A DNA stretch of 64,000 bases from Gymnorhina tibicen (GCA_013399875.1 VXAZ01009470.1:30826-94825); one strand, 5' to 3'. Shown: positions 9,984 through 23,427, counted from the stretch's first letter. Made by a program: numbers and translations. The notes: generated from the sequence alone by a model not told the origin.

Positions 9984-12900
9984 TTAACTTCTCTGCAATT
10001 CAACTATTTAGCTACCCAAGAAAATTTGGAAAAAATATAGATTACCATGTGAGGAAACATGTCTGAAACCTGCATTTTGCAGAAAACTTATAATGGGACA
10101 TGGAGTAAGGATCTAGTAGTCATAACATCAAGTCACAAAATATTCTCCTGTCTTCCCTTTTTGTGAACTTAGCCAGTAAACACAGTTGCAATACCTGTAT
10201 TTTCATTTAAAATAACTGAAAATTAGAAAACTAAGTATATTTTTTTCCCTCTGGTATATGAATGTATAGACCAGATCTGCCTAACACAGTCAAATTGCAA
10301 CTTGAACACCTTGTCACTTGATTATGGAAAACATGGAATGAAATCCTGGCTATATGAAAGTCATTAGGACTTCAATTATCTTGCAAAGCTGTGAAATGAT
10401 TATAGACCTAGTCTGTGGTAGTTCAGCTGCAATGCTTATACCTCAGTTTTTCATTGCATGTGTTTTCTAAGTGTTTGGAAAGCAGAAAGCTAATATATGA
10501 ATAATTACCACATGAATAATAAGAAATTATCTAAAGTTGGACTTCATGTCTGTATAGGGCTGGAGTCCTGAGTTAAATATGAGGAGATATTAGGATTACA
10601 TTCCATTACATTTACAGTGAAATTCCGAGTAGAGAAAAGGTCAAAAAGCTAATTTTCAAATTGGTTTCAAAAGTCTTTGCAGAACTCTTCACACTTTCTA
10701 CACTCAAGAACACGTGCAGAGGTAGGTATTTTTCAGAAGCATCTGCTTTAATTTAAGGATTTATATTTTTTCTCGTATAGAGTTTGGTATGTCTGGCTTT
10801 TTCAGGCAATTTTCAGGTAGTTCTATCTATTGTGTTACCAAGGGGTTGAAAGTTGCAGAAGATAAATTGAGATTCCTTTCTGAGAACTGTCCTCAACAGG
10901 CAGCCCCACCTGACTTTGTCAACCCTCCCAGTGTCCTTTTCTTCTTTCTATTCCGCCTCTCTTTTAGAGGGATGAGAACCCTAGAAGCTTTTAACAGACA
11001 AACATTATTTGATATTAATTTTAGTCTAAAATATCTAAATATGTGGTAATCAAGGCAAGGAAGATAGAAGAATTGTAAATAAACAGTAATCTCTATGGGA
11101 TATGCACTTTTTATACAAATACTACTTAAAATAATGTTATGAGTATTTCAGAATTAGTAAAAGAAGTCAAAAAGAATTACTGCTCACAACACAACTGAAG
11201 TGATTTATCATATGATGTTAAATGTTACTTTGTGGTAAAACAATGCATCAACAAACAGCCAATTTAATTGAACTCAGATCTACAAAGGGATGGCACAATA
11301 CAATTTTTGTCAATAACCGATGAATTATTCACTGACTTAAAATGTTTTGGTCCTCAGAAATCTGTTTGTATCTTCCACACTGAATTTATAGCTATATTAC
11401 TGAAATTGGTCTTTCTCTTTAAATGTGTCAAGTGTAACTATTTATTTTATTTTAATTTATTTACTGTTTGTATTAACATTGTGAATTTTTCTGGTAGCAA
11501 AAGTGTCTTGGTAACTAACTGAAAAAAAATTAAAATCTCTGGTAAAATACTATTTCCATTGCTTGAAATTTAAAACCTGAATAGCTATCCAATGTTTTGA
11601 ATCACAGTCGAATTGCTTTTGGCATTTTAGCATGTCCAGAGGCGAATTCCCACATGGCTTCACTTGACTTTTAATTTCTTAGTTCAAAACTCAAGAAAAT
11701 TCCTAACTATCACAACTGAAAAAAAATTATGCACTTTTAACTTAATATTCTCCAGTGTTCAAATGACTTAAATGTTAGACTGGTGTTTCAATTGTGGTGT
11801 ATTTATTAATATTCTGGGTGTGCATGCATGACTCTTTGGAAAGGTTTCAAAAAACTATTCAGATTCAGACTTTGCATCCCCACAATTTTGCACCAAACCA
11901 CTTAGTATTATATGTGATTTAAGTTACAGCAGTTAACACAGCATTTGAATAATCATCTACATTTTCTTAAAAGTGTATGTATGCATATATGGATATGTAC
12001 AAAAACATATACACACATGCAGCAGGTACTATCTCTTCTTTAACCATCTTCTTCCTGTCTGAATGATGGCTTCAAGGGAAAAAAAACCAGCAAACCAAAA
12101 GCATCCTCCAAACTAGAACACATATTTTAGACAAGATTAAAGCAAAAATCTAATTTTTTGTACAGGACTTTAAACCACAAAGAAACTTGGGATTCCATCT
12201 GTCTCATTAAGGAAAGACATGACAGCTCCTCAGTTGTACAGCTGAGAAGAAACTAATAACCATATGCTGATATAAACCTGAAAATCTGGTCTAGTACCTG
12301 TATAATATCTCTAACAGACTGAAATATCAGATGTAAAACTACCATTAGTCTAGTACTGAAATTTGCAGATATACAGAAGCTTTATCTAGTCATGGATACA
12401 GACTGGAAGAGCACAAAGAGTTTAAATGGTAAACCACACATTTACCTAAATTATACAAATAGTCTTCCAGGATGTGCTCACCTTTTCTTTCCCCAAAACT
12501 ACTCTCCTCGAGATGATGTGGAATAGCAACCTGGCCATGTCCACATGCTCCACCCCCTCTCTGCAACCAGGACAATCCCAACACGACCTTATATATGAAG
12601 AAAGCCAGTAACATGTTTCTAATGTTTCTTCTGTGATATAGGATATAAAATTGTCATTGTGAATTGAGTTCTGAACAAGGGAAAGTTAGTAGATACTAAA
12701 GGAATTCTCATGCACCACAGAACTGACAGACAGACGAAACTATGTCATAAATTTTATGAGAGCAAGCATACTGCTGTAACCATGCAAATATTGTAAACAT
12801 AGAAGATACACATGAAATATTAAGTTTAAATATTTTATTAATATGTTACTATTACAGGGATTTTAAAGGTCATCTCAACAAAGGCTTCTTGCCTCCCAGC

Positions 12901-13711
12901 AGCTGGTTCTTCTTTTCTCCAGTAGCTTTCCACTTATGTGGGTAACATTGATAATATTGAGAAGTCTCTCTTACCTTGAATGAGATCGCAAGTCAATGCA
13001 TGTGCAGTTTCTTGATCGAGTTTTTGGGAATGTGAATAGTGTTAGTGCAGTCTAAAAATAATGGCAACAATAAAGTTATGTACCAATATGTGTTAAATAC
13101 ATCATAGATGAAGGTTTTTATTGTAAGAACTGCTTTAAATATTTAAAACCCTCTTAGAGTTTGATGCATGTCACTGCATTGCAAGTTTTCTTGAAGCTTT
13201 CCTTTATCAAATGGATACATCTTTCTGCCAAACATTTGCTCTACTTTTGGAGTAGTGAATATGTTGTTTCTAGTGATAGACATACAATTATATAAGACTT
13301 TTATCCATATGGTTCTAAGCATACTTTGTTTTCCAGGTAGGAGTGCATGTCCTGTAATCCTACCAAAACGTTACAGAGAGCTGAGGATAAGTAACACATT
13401 TACCTTCTGGAGAGTCTAAATTATTCAATTAGTCCAAAGAGACAGATCAAACAGAAAGGAAAAACAACAGAACTACTTATATTGTGTATACCGCTTATAC
13501 TGCAGAAGTCCAGTAAGAATGAAATTATAGGTTGTATCTCAGTCTTCATTCTGATCTCTTTTCAGTCCTATGCATGGCCTCGTACTATCTGCAAACAAGC
13601 TGATGCAGAAGGGTGTGATGGTGTGACTTAAACTCGCTCCAGTGTACTGTTGAAACACCCTTCATACATATAGCCAGAATAAAAAACTATTCTTTTACTG
13701 AAATTGATTTT
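9984..13711. other. AT-rich unique sequence, no gene seen
   Basis: About 3.7 kb of ordinary non-coding sequence. Short frames at 10789-11049 and 11268-11522 have no recognisable motif. A block at 12858-12941 has splice-like ends but is weak (see rejected items). Confidence 0.55.
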
Positions 13712-14152
13712 GTTGAGGGCTATGAAAATGATGAAGGGGCTGGAGCATCTCTCATGATGAAAGGCTGAGGGAGCTGGGCCTATTCAGCCTCGAGAAGAGA
13801 TGGCTGAGAGGGGACCTCATCAATGTCTGTCAGTGTCTGCAGGGAGGGGTCAGAGCGTGGACCAGGCTCTGCTCAGTGGTGCCCAGCAAGGGGACAAGAG
13901 GCAACGGGAGAAGCTGATGCACAGGAAGTTCCACCTGAACACAAGGGAGAACTTCTTGCTTGTGCAGTGACCTGGCACTGGAACAGATTGTCCAGAGAGG
14001 GTCTAGAGTCTCCTTTACTGGAGATATTCCAGAGACATCTGGACACAATCCTGTGCCAGGTGCTCTGGGATGACCCTGTTTGAACAGACAGGTTGGACCA
14101 GGTGATCTGCTATGGTCCCTTCCAAACTGACCCATTCTAGGATTCTGTGATG
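13712..14152 (+). mobile_element. CR1 LINE, 5'-truncated 3' end
   Basis: Plus-strand copy: the RT C-terminal coding remnant (CTGGGCCTATTCAGCCTCGA, encoding a GLFSLEK-like stretch), then the 3' UTR ending CCCATTCTAGGATTCTGTGA, the CR1 terminal repeat. About 440 bp remain. Stops and indels interrupt the frame. Confidence 0.93.
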
Positions 14153-15081
14153 AGACTCTTCTTATGCTAAGACAGCTTCTTCTAGGTATGTGGTGCCTCT
14201 GTGACATTTGAATAGTGTGACAATCATAGTTTTGAGGTGAAAAGTTGGCCAAAATCACCTTCTTATAATGACCCACCTTAAGAAGACTAAAGAGTTTTTA
14301 ACCTCGAAGAAAACAAGTTTTTGGAGAATACTGGCTATAATATTTAGCTATTTCTAGAGATAAAAGTCAGAGAGAAGCTACAAAACTGGGTCGGTTGATT
14401 CTGACTAGATCAGAAAAGAAATTAAAAAGTGGTTTATGCAAGCTTCTCATCCTCTTCATTCCTTGCGGAAAAAACCCTGTTTTCCAAACTAGGTTTACTA
14501 ACCTCAGCGCCTCTGAGAGCTGCTCTTTCCCATTTCCTCTGGTTCATGTGAAGCTTTTGTTTCTGTAGTTCCAGATTCCTCACTGTGGATATTCTTCTCT
14601 GTTGCTTTCAAAAATCTTTCCTTCCTCAGAGGATCTACAGTTTCCCAGCTCACTCCTGCAAATCTCCTTCACCTGCCACATCCTTCATTCTCTCCAAAAT
14701 GTTATTTTCATTGAGCAGGATCACATTATTGTGAAAGGCAGTAAAAATCACCCTTTCTCTTCTGCAAGTTTCACCTGATTCTGTAAGTCTGTTGGTAGAA
14801 CTACCATGAAGACTGAGAAAACACAACTAGAAATGGCATTGATTGCCACAATGGTCATGTATGAGTGAGGAAGGGAGAGGAGCTGAATACTTTTTCAAGA
14901 ACTTCCGTCACAAGCATCTTTGTGACTAACTACCTAGTACTCACCAGTGCACCCCTGCGTGACTGCACACCTGGCAGGTAGTGCAACTACTGAGTTGTTT
15001 TGGCAGAACACAGGCTCTGTAGTAGTAGGCTTCAGTGTAGATGCCACTGAGTTTTTCATATCTCTTTGGATTTAGGGGGGA
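14153..15081. other. Unique sequence, no gene seen
   Basis: No repeat family, exon or regulatory element recognised with confidence. Confidence 0.5.
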
Positions 15082-15156
15082 GATCATAGGGAATGGTTAG
15101 GGTTGGAAGAGAACTTAAAGATCATCTAGTCCAACCCCTGCTGATGAATGCAGGCA
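15082..15156 (-). mobile_element. CR1 fragment, extreme 3' end only
   Basis: GGTTGGAAGAGAACTTAAAG followed by ATCATCTAGTCCAACCCCTG is the reverse-complemented CR1 3' tip. Similarity fades within about 70 bp, so this is either a very short 5'-truncated insertion or the relic of a larger one. Confidence 0.8.
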
Positions 15157-17282
15157 GAAAATATAGGGCTATATTTCTGTATCTGAGTGCTTCGTCTTTA
15201 AATACTTGCAGATGGGAGGAGCAGAACAGAGACTGATAAACGCAAATAATATTATTCATGTAATCCATCACTTTTCCTCTTTTTCATTTCCTACAGACGT
15301 TTTCTTCTGAAAAGTTGTACTTGGTGTAACATCTAAGGGACATTTGACATCTCCATTTTTTTTTCTGTTTTCTTTTTCTCTTTTGTTATTCAAAAGTTTC
15401 ATATGGGAACTAAGGAGAAAAACAGAACAGTATTTTTTGACATTTTTCATGAAAGGACAGAATGGCTTGTTGCAGAAAAAGAGGGGTGAATATAAACAAA
15501 GTGACTTTGTAGTGGGAAATCAATTATAATTCATTTTATTATGGAAAGGCAATGATACTACTTTAAGTGCACCTTTTAAAAAACAAATATATTTTAAAAA
15601 ATGAAATATCTGACAATTTAATTTTTTGGGTTTTTTGTTGAGAGCTAATTTTATAGATATAATGGAAGCAATATTAAGAGTTATATTCATTGCTGGTGAA
15701 ATTGTTTAGCATATAGTTATCACAGAAGTAATTGTTATATAATTTATTAGTAATTTATAATTATAAGTATTTACTTATAATTATATAATTATAAGTAATT
15801 TATTATATTATGGTTTAGAACTCCCATGCTATCTATATGGAATTTTATCTATAGATCTGTGTTGTGAAAATATGTCTTGTAATGTCTTGTCTGAAAAATG
15901 AAAGCTAGCCATTAATAATTTTTTCATGCTGTGTAACTCAAGAGTCAGGCAGTATATGTTCTTTAAGAAAGAAAAATAAAGAAATCTGTAATATACAACA
16001 GATTATAGGAAATATTGCATATTGTATTTATGTTAAGACATAATGAATTCACAGTGACAAATACTTTCCTATATAAAAAACTAATTTTTTATACTACTGG
16101 TCTGCAGCATGTGATCAGTTTCATATTTCAGTGTTTTGATTACATTTACATTTAATTCACAATGATGAAGGTGAAAATAAATTTAGATGCATGTAGAAGG
16201 TAAATTTTGGTTTAAAGTGAGGGAAATCAATGGTAGCTTTACAGGTGAGAGATGCCTACATAAATTTACTAAAAAATAAATTGAACTAAACTCTATACAT
16301 CAGTAACGAGAAAAATATTTCTTATGTACATCATCTTAAATTAAAAAAAAAAAAACAAACCGAAACAACATACCATAGAAACAAACCCCAAACTAGAAGA
16401 AAATAAACTTTCTTCGGTTTGGGTGGTCTTTGATAAAAGTCACTAACTGCAAAGCTTGCAAATAAAGCGACTACATTACACTTTGTTTAATGTATTGAAT
16501 TGAGATTAAGATACAATGCAAGGAAACAATGCACTTTGGATTCTTCTTTCTCTCCTGAGAGAAATTCAAAAAAGGCTTACTTCTTCAGTCATACTTCTAT
16601 ATTTGCACTGACTCTATCAGTCATGATGTCTGTGACTATGTTGTGCAATATTTTTCATTCTTGATCTAATTGTTAAAAATTGCACATCTTTGTCTCTATA
16701 TAATGGCACTCAGAGATAGAGAGGGGAGGATTTATGTCTACTCTTTTAAATTTATTTTCAAATAAATATAATGAATTAATAGTACGGTCTAGAAATTGCA
16801 ATGACATTAGATTTCAAATCAAATTACAATTTACAGTACATAGATTATTTCTGTTCTGGAAGTTGTTGAGCATTCTTAACATTCATTACAGTGACTATTG
16901 TGTTTGAAGTATTCTCACAATTCTCTAGGAAATGATCTTTGCAGCACCAAACTATTATGCTGTTAATAATGAAGTAACTGCTGTATGTAAAGTGCTTTGG
17001 ATTTCCAGGTGAAGTTGATTTTAGAGAAAGTGTTATATTGAAGATATTGTGCAAGATATTTATTTCTTTAAACATAAAAATCTAAACTGGATTTGTTTCA
17101 ATTTCATTTCTTTTTAGTATTAGTATTTTCCAAATGTAATGGAAAGGAAACTTACGAGATTTACTAAAGCATTTTATGTATTCATTTTTTTCCTTCTTCA
17201 TTTTTGTTGGACATTTATATCACTAGATTCTATTTTGTGTGGGTTGCTATGAAAATGTCAAAGAAATTTCAATTGAAAAGAA
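15157..17282. other. Very AT-rich unique sequence
   Basis: No gene seen. It contains the AT palindrome at 15756-15785 and an A-rich patch near 16341-16400 that is A/C-rich and G-poor. Confidence 0.55.
15756..15785. repeat. Perfect AT-rich palindrome
   Basis: Arms of 14 bp (TATAATTATAAGTA and its exact reverse complement) are separated by TT, inside about 80 bp made almost wholly of A and T with further TTATAATTATA words. It can form a stable cruciform or hairpin. Confidence 0.9.
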
Positions 17283-17323
17283 NNNNNNNNNNNNNNNNNN
17301 NNNNNNNNNNNNNNNNNNNNNNN
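17283..17323. other. Assembly gap (41 N)
   Basis: A short run of N between otherwise ordinary AT-rich sequence. The true length of missing DNA is unknown. Any open frame crossing it is not interpretable. Confidence 0.99.
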
Positions 17324-20300
17324 TTCCTAGATAAGTTGGGGAAGCAGTACACATCTAGGGTTCTGCTAATGGTTTTAGAGAGAAAACTTTCCTTCCAATA
17401 TTGCAGTTCAAGACAATAGGCATCACATCCTAATCAGAGGCAAGTGTCATTTTGGAATGTGCTCATGAGGAAAAAAAATAAATCATTGGGAGATATTTGA
17501 AAAACATTTGGATAAGTTATATACATATCATAAAGGAAATAGACAAAAGCCGAATTTAATAAAAGTAAGGAAAATGAACAGTATATACATGTGGTTGTTT
17601 CTCACCTCATCCCCTTTCTCATGGTATACATTAATATGATGGTCAAACCTTGTGTCATTTAACGCTTAAACACTCCTGGTGTTTTATATTAGGAACACCT
17701 TCTGCTTGCCCTGGGGTTTTCGTGGCATTTCCTGTTTATCTAAGGGTCACTCAAGAATAAAATTCTTCCCCTTCAAGCATATTTCCAACTTACTAATAAA
17801 ATCCTCAAATAATTCCTAAATTTGGCTATTCCAGAATGACAAAGTTGAGAATAATTCTTTATTGTTGCTTGAACAGGTCTGTTGCCTGGAGAATGAGATT
17901 TTACTCTTCTTATGATCTGGAAATGATAGAACAGCATGCATTTTTGCATGCACTTTCTTTTCCCCTTCACGTTAGAAACGTAAATCTTTAATGATTTCTG
18001 TAGAAGTTCCAAATCACAGTAAAATGGATTGCATGAAATGGGAAACTATTTTAAAGTTCTTAATGTTACTAGTACCTATTTTGCTCAAGTTGATAAATTA
18101 AACATACATAACATTATATCACTAAGTTTTAAACCTGTTCCATTTATAAGGATATGGAAGTCTTTTCCTCCAGGTTTACTAGTCAATTAGTCTGAAAAAA
18201 GTTAATTTCAATATTTATTAGGCAATCAGTTTTAAAAGATGTCCTAAAGATAGTATTTACAAACATCAATTAATTTTTATACTTTCATCCCAGCCCATAG
18301 TATAGTATTCTTTCAATGCACTGGAGACACGAAGTATGAACACTGTTTTAATGCTAAGTACTTCTATCTTCCTTGCAAAAAATTGTACCCACCAACATTA
18401 TTGTGGCTCTTTCCCTGATTTTAAGTAGCAAGTACTCCACCCTCAACTCCCCAATATATTTAAATAAGTGTGATCTTATGCAAGGTATTCTGGAGTTGCA
18501 TTCCATTATTATATTTAAATAGAGTATAAAAATAGAATAAAATTTTATATATGTGTGTTTTATATATATGTGGGTTTGTATATGTGTCTATATCATGACT
18601 ATAAAATCTCAAATGAGAGCAATGGCAACTTAGCCAGGTAATAAAATTCTCTGTAAGTCCTAAAATAAGCATAAATCACTTCTCAGAAGTTTATTTCAAA
18701 TAATTTAACTGATTTAATTAACCTCAAAGTAAACATGTTAATTAGGTCCTAGTGAAAGAAAAACTGGGACATTCTGGGATAATGAAAAAGTGGTAAAGAG
18801 TAATTGAATTATCTTTAATCTCATGTTTCAAGGGAATCATCATGAATAAGTCTTGCATTTATAATTTTTTAAAAATACTTTAAAGTAACTGTCACTCCCA
18901 ATAGAAATATCCATCTGGGTAATAAGTTTGCCTCTCTTCCTCCCCACAACCCTCTCAAAATCCAGACAAAACAAAACAATAATTGACCACTAATAATACA
19001 GAAGTTATGCCATGAAATATCAATTAATGGAATAGGTTTTGTTCTTCAAAAACTCTTCCCATTCTGCTGCATGACATTAACCAATACATTTTAGGAAATC
19101 CTGAGAATACAGTCAGAATTTTACTGATGGTCTCACATATACCCAGCATGGGTAAACCTTCACTCTCTAGCAATGAATTAAAGGTTTTATATCTTAACTT
19201 CTAGGGAGTCAGAAATTACGAAGGAAAAGGTTTCAGGTCAGCACCCTGCAAATCAGTATCGTTACCATCCCTTTTCACCCCACCACCAGAACTTAATCAT
19301 TCTTTCACCTTAACTGGAGGCTAATATTTCATAAATATTTTCTTGCTTTGTCTGAAGCTCAAATACCTTGCAGAGAAGACAGTTTTGGTTTTCACGGTAA
19401 TCAAGTTGAAAGTATTCACAATGAACCTATTTATTTTTAAGCAGTCCAAAATACTCTATGTATGATGAAGAAAAGATGTAAGATGACTTACTTACTCTAT
19501 GTAAGTAAGAAAAGATGTAAGATGACTTAGTTACTCTGTGAAAGATGAAGAAAAATTTCTTGATGAAGAATAAACTCTCTGGAATATTAAATGAAGGATT
19601 ATTCGTATATTCAGAAATGTATTACATCTGCTGACCTAGATCCTCATAAGAATAAAGCATATCCTTTAAACTTCCATTGAGGCAATGCTGATTTACTATG
19701 ATTAATTACCTACAGCATTATAGTTTCTTTAATCCTTTGTTCAGGATAATTACACATAAAAAATTACCTCATGACAATGTATTTTTTTATTATTATTTTT
19801 CAGTACAAAACTGAAGTCATTGTAACAGAAAATTTAGGGAAAACTTTCCTTGCTCTCTGTGTGGTAATTGCCATTTGTGTATATTTTCTTCAAAGATGAA
19901 TATATTTTTTTGCGACAAAACTTCTAGCTGATTTCCATGACAAGAGAGGCACTCTCTGCATGGACGTGTCAGTTAATGTATATAGGGAAACAATAAAATA
20001 TTTTCTAATAGTCAGCCATAACAGGTGAAGGAGACCAAGAGTTATTTTGGCATCTATATTTTTCCTATATTATTGTTTTCTATGAGATTCAGGTTTTAAA
20101 CTGTAGATTTAAAAGTAGTAGAGTGGTATGTTTTGTTTAATTTAATTTGCTGCCTTTTTTCTGGTGAGGAAAATCTAAAGCAAACAAACCAAATTTACAC
20201 CAAATGAAAAGTAACCAAATAACTGTGGAGATGGAGAGAGAATTACTTTTTAGGTTAAAGACATATTTGAATAAAAACAAAACTACAAGGAGGAAAAAAA

Positions 20301-21492
20301 CCCAGTGGTAATGAATATAAGGTAAAATACCTTGTAATTTAAAGGAAAGTTAGAATAGAGCTTCAGGATTTTTTGGTCAAGTTTAACTTCTAGAGTGTAA
20401 AATAAATTTAATCTCAACGTTTCAGACAATGTTGAACTAACTAGGAACTGAGCAACAAAGCAATTTAGGAAAATGGCTTAGAAACAAATTGTTTTAAACA
20501 TCTGCTAAGGTGATTTCTTGAAGGAAGAAGACTTTGTTAAAAAGATTAAAAAGTTAATAATTGAATTTAAAAACTGTCAGGTTTATCAACTTGTTTCATG
20601 AAGAAGCAGCTTAATTTCTAATTTTAAAGTATTCATGAGTACTCATACTTTAAAAAGTAAGAGAGAGAGAACAGAGCAAGTTGTTTAACTTAAAGGGTGA
20701 AATTCATCCTGTGCAGAGATGTGGCATAGAGAGTATGTTAAACCTGAATTTTTATATAAGCACATGCTCTTAAAAAACCTTGGTAGAGCTCGTGTCAACA
20801 GGTGAAATTTATGTCTGAAAAGAGTACTTGTAACACTGTTTATATGACCAGATCTATACCTGAAATAATCATTCTAACACAGGTTATTAATTTGTCAAAA
20901 CATATACACATATAAGTGGACAAAAGATGAAGGAGAATAAATAGAAATTCTTCACTGGATATGGTTGTTGAATTGTATTGCACATAAATTACAAGAGATC
21001 CAAATGTTGCAAAGGTTTTGATGTTCTTCTTGTCAATTTACATTTTATTTGGCCTGACTTCCTTCCTTACAATGAAAAGAAAATTCAATCACATGTACCT
21101 TTCATGGACTTAAAAAAAATAAATCCTGTAGTTTGTTTAAGAGCACCCATGCCTTAGATAGGGTTGCTATATGAAATTGCAAAAAACAGCCATAGGGTAA
21201 ACCAAGCAGCCAAAAACTGTAAATCTTTTTCCTTTACACTGCTACGCTAATTAGTGCAAGGTTGTATAGATGTCACAGGTTTTCCTTACTGATATACTTC
21301 TGAAAGCGTGTATGACCCAAGGCAGGTCTAAAGAGAAAACTGAATCAAGAAGGATTGCTTTGTTTTAAAATCTATTTAATTCCGACAAAAAGTGTGCATT
21401 GTGATAGTGGTAGAAGGATGTTTTGCAGGGAAGTAGAAAAATAAGATAATCTTTTCCTCATTATTTGTGGACTTCATGAATGAACTAAACAT
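17324..21492. other. AT-rich unique sequence, no gene seen
   Basis: About 4.2 kb without recognisable exons or dispersed repeats, apart from the tandem repeat at 19452-19556 and TA/TG-rich sequence near 18540-18595. Confidence 0.55.
19452..19556 (+). repeat. Short tandem repeat, about 40-bp unit, 2.6 copies
   Basis: Units begin TACTCT at 19452, 19493 and 19532 and share GAAAAGATGTAAGATGACTT. The third unit is partial. Unit lengths are about 41 and 39 bp, with small internal differences. Confidence 0.9.
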
Positions 21493-21776
21493 ATCATAGA
21501 GTCATAGAATTGCCTGGGTTGGAAAGAACCTCAAAGATTATTTAGTTCCAGCCACTTCCCGTGGGCAGGGACACCTTCCACTAGACCAGGTTGCTCAGAG
21601 CTTCATGCAACCTGGCCTAGAACATTTTCAGGGAGGGGACATCCACAGCTTCTCTGGACAACCTGTGTCAGTGCCTCACCACCCTCCCAGGAAAGAATTT
21701 TTTCCTAATATCTAATCTAAATGTGCCCTCTTTCAGTTTGAAGCATTCCCCCCATTCCCCCTTGTCCTGTCACTGT
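21493..21776 (-). mobile_element. CR1 LINE, 5'-truncated 3' end
   Basis: It opens with ATCATAGAGTCATAGAATTG (terminal repeat, reverse complement) and continues through TGGGCAGGGACACCTTCCAC and CTTGTCCTGTCACTG. Only about 285 bp of 3' UTR and the last codons remain. Confidence 0.94.
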
Positions 21777-21785
21777 TTGCTTTTG

Positions 21786-21895
21786 GTAAATACATTATAT
21801 ATAATGATATATAAGAATATATATCAATTATATAAAATGCTTAATAATAGATAAAACATATAAAATACATACTAATATATAATATGCTATCATAA
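21786..21895. repeat. AT-rich low-complexity tract
   Basis: TATATA/AATATA words with very few G or C. It ends exactly where the following LTR begins, so the LTR integrated at its edge. Confidence 0.85.
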
Positions 21896-22442
21896 TGTCT
21901 TAGGTTACAATGTAAGATGTAACCAAAAGTATGTATTCTATCACCACCTGTTAAAACCAGGTGGGGCAGGGTTCTTTATCTCTTCCAAGACACATCCCTG
22001 ATAACTCCGTCCAGGGGGATATCTTCTGTTAATGGGTTATCAAGCCTCACTGCATGACTCATAAATTGCATCATCCCATTGTGAGATGCTCCGCCCAGGG
22101 GGAGGAACCAAGCATTCCTACCTGGATATAATCTGAGGTTTGGGACACCACACTCAGCCCTTACCTACTGGGTTCCCAGAGGACAAGAGCTACACCACTG
22201 GACCTTCAGAGGAAGACCAGACCCTTCTACAGGATCACCGCTTCAACAGAACCATATCTGTTACCTCAAGAGGACTGCAGCCACCATTTAATCAGACTGC
22301 TACCACCACCCTGACTGACAGGATGCTAGGTTGTATCCTGACTCTGTCAGTGGCTTTGTACTATTGCATTAATTTAAAATTTTCCTATTAAATTGTAGTT
22401 CTGATTTTGAGTCTTTCACTGGTTTGCTTTCAAACTAGTACA
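21896..22442 (+). mobile_element. Solo LTR, ERVL-type, plus strand
   Basis: A 547-bp LTR from TGTCTTAGGTTAC to CAAACTAGTACA. Flanks CATAA (left) and CATAG (right) form a 5-bp target duplication with one change, as expected for ERVL. U3 holds a GC box (CTCCGCCC, 22089-22096) and a TATA-like TATAATC at 22127-22133. ATTAAA at 22387-22392 is the likely polyadenylation signal. The block AACCAGGTGGGGCAGGGTTC is one I associate with a common songbird LTR. No internal retroviral sequence is attached. Confidence 0.88.
22127..22133 (+). promoter_or_regulatory. LTR TATA-like element
   Basis: TATAATC lies about 30 bp downstream of a GC box inside the LTR U3, with the polyadenylation signal about 255 bp further on. 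This is the ancestral retroviral promoter. Present activity is unknown. Confidence 0.6.
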
Positions 22443-22961
22443 CATAGTATAATAATAAACACATTCTAAATATCTAACTGAACTTATCAAAGCATCTCGA
22501 GGATCTGACTTCATAAGTTTTAGACTTTCATACCATCTTCCAATGCAATCTCTTCCTGTATACAGAATCCAGCTTCAGCTCCTATTTTGATAATAAGCCA
22601 CTAGTATTCTATCCCCTACCAGAACCAAACCAAACTAAATCAAAACAGACACACCGAAAAAAAACCCCAAAACAACCAAACCAAAACCTTATGCCATCAC
22701 TGTATGAATTCCTTGGGAAATAATGCTCAGGTTTGCAAGGACAAGCATTCAGAAGACAGCAAGCACCAGTCCTTATTAAATGATTTTTTACTTTTTGTAG
22801 CTTGTCTTTTTATACAAGACAGCCTGCATATTGTCTGGATTTAGAAAGCTCTCTACAGAATAGCGATTTGTTATTTTCAAATGAGTTTTTTCTAATGGGA
22901 TTTTTTTTTTCTCAGGATTATTTTAATTGGTATTAATCCTATGATGGTTATGTATATTTCC
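22443..22961. other. Unique sequence between two LTRs
   Basis: AT-rich, with an A/C-rich, G-poor tract at about 22619-22688. No gene or further repeat recognised. Confidence 0.6.
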
Positions 22962-23421
22962 TGTTGCGGTGTGTCCTATTCCTGTGTTGGTATGGCAAGC
23001 CGCAACCTTCCCGGAGAGCTCTGTGGGGTTATCTTGGGGAGAGTGGCTGTTCCGCTTCCCATGGCGCTTCTGGGTGGCCCACGCTGTCCCGGCTAGCTGT
23101 CGGCTCCACAGCATGGTGGCAATAAAGGAGGCGGGAAGGCTCCCCCGATATGGGGACTACAGAGGATCTTTATTCACATGGTGATATGCTGGTTCCCAAG
23201 GGCAGAGAGGACGAGCACATGGCCTGGAGTCCCTTATCTTGGGGAAGAGGGGGGTGGAGAGAGCACATGGACGAATGGTCTCAGAGCACAGGGGTGGTAC
23301 ATGAGTGGAGTTCGGGTAACAAGACCAATGGGAGAAACCCGAGGGAGTGGTTAGGATTAGGGGCAGGGGAAGAGGGGAGCCACGTGGAGAGGGCAGGCAG
23401 GGGTGGGGATATAGCACCACA
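22962..23421 (-). mobile_element. Solo LTR, ERVK-type, minus strand
   Basis: A 460-bp element: plus-strand ends TGTTGCGGTGTGT and ATAGCACCACA, i.e. TG...CA on the minus strand. It is flanked on both sides by ATTTCC (22956-22961 and 23422-23427), an exact 6-bp target duplication typical of ERVK/beta-like integrases. The minus-strand AATAAA at 23169-23174 and an inverted CCAAT (ATTGG) in U3 give the direction. The exact duplication suggests a fairly recent insertion, followed by LTR-LTR recombination that removed the provirus. Confidence 0.92.
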
Positions 23422-23427
23422 ATTTCC

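Noticed and set aside
9139..9987. TTAA target duplication (piggyBac-like) around the inverted repeat
   Set aside because: TTAA abuts the right arm but lies five bases from the left arm, and no other end motif fits.
12858..12941. Exon-like block with TATTACAG before and GTAAC after, one open frame of about 28 codons
   Set aside because: Short, with no recognisable protein and no partner exons. The acceptor lacks a good pyrimidine tract, so chance is likely.
17204..17419. Open frame spanning the N run
   Set aside because: It crosses an assembly gap of unknown true length, so the frame is meaningless.
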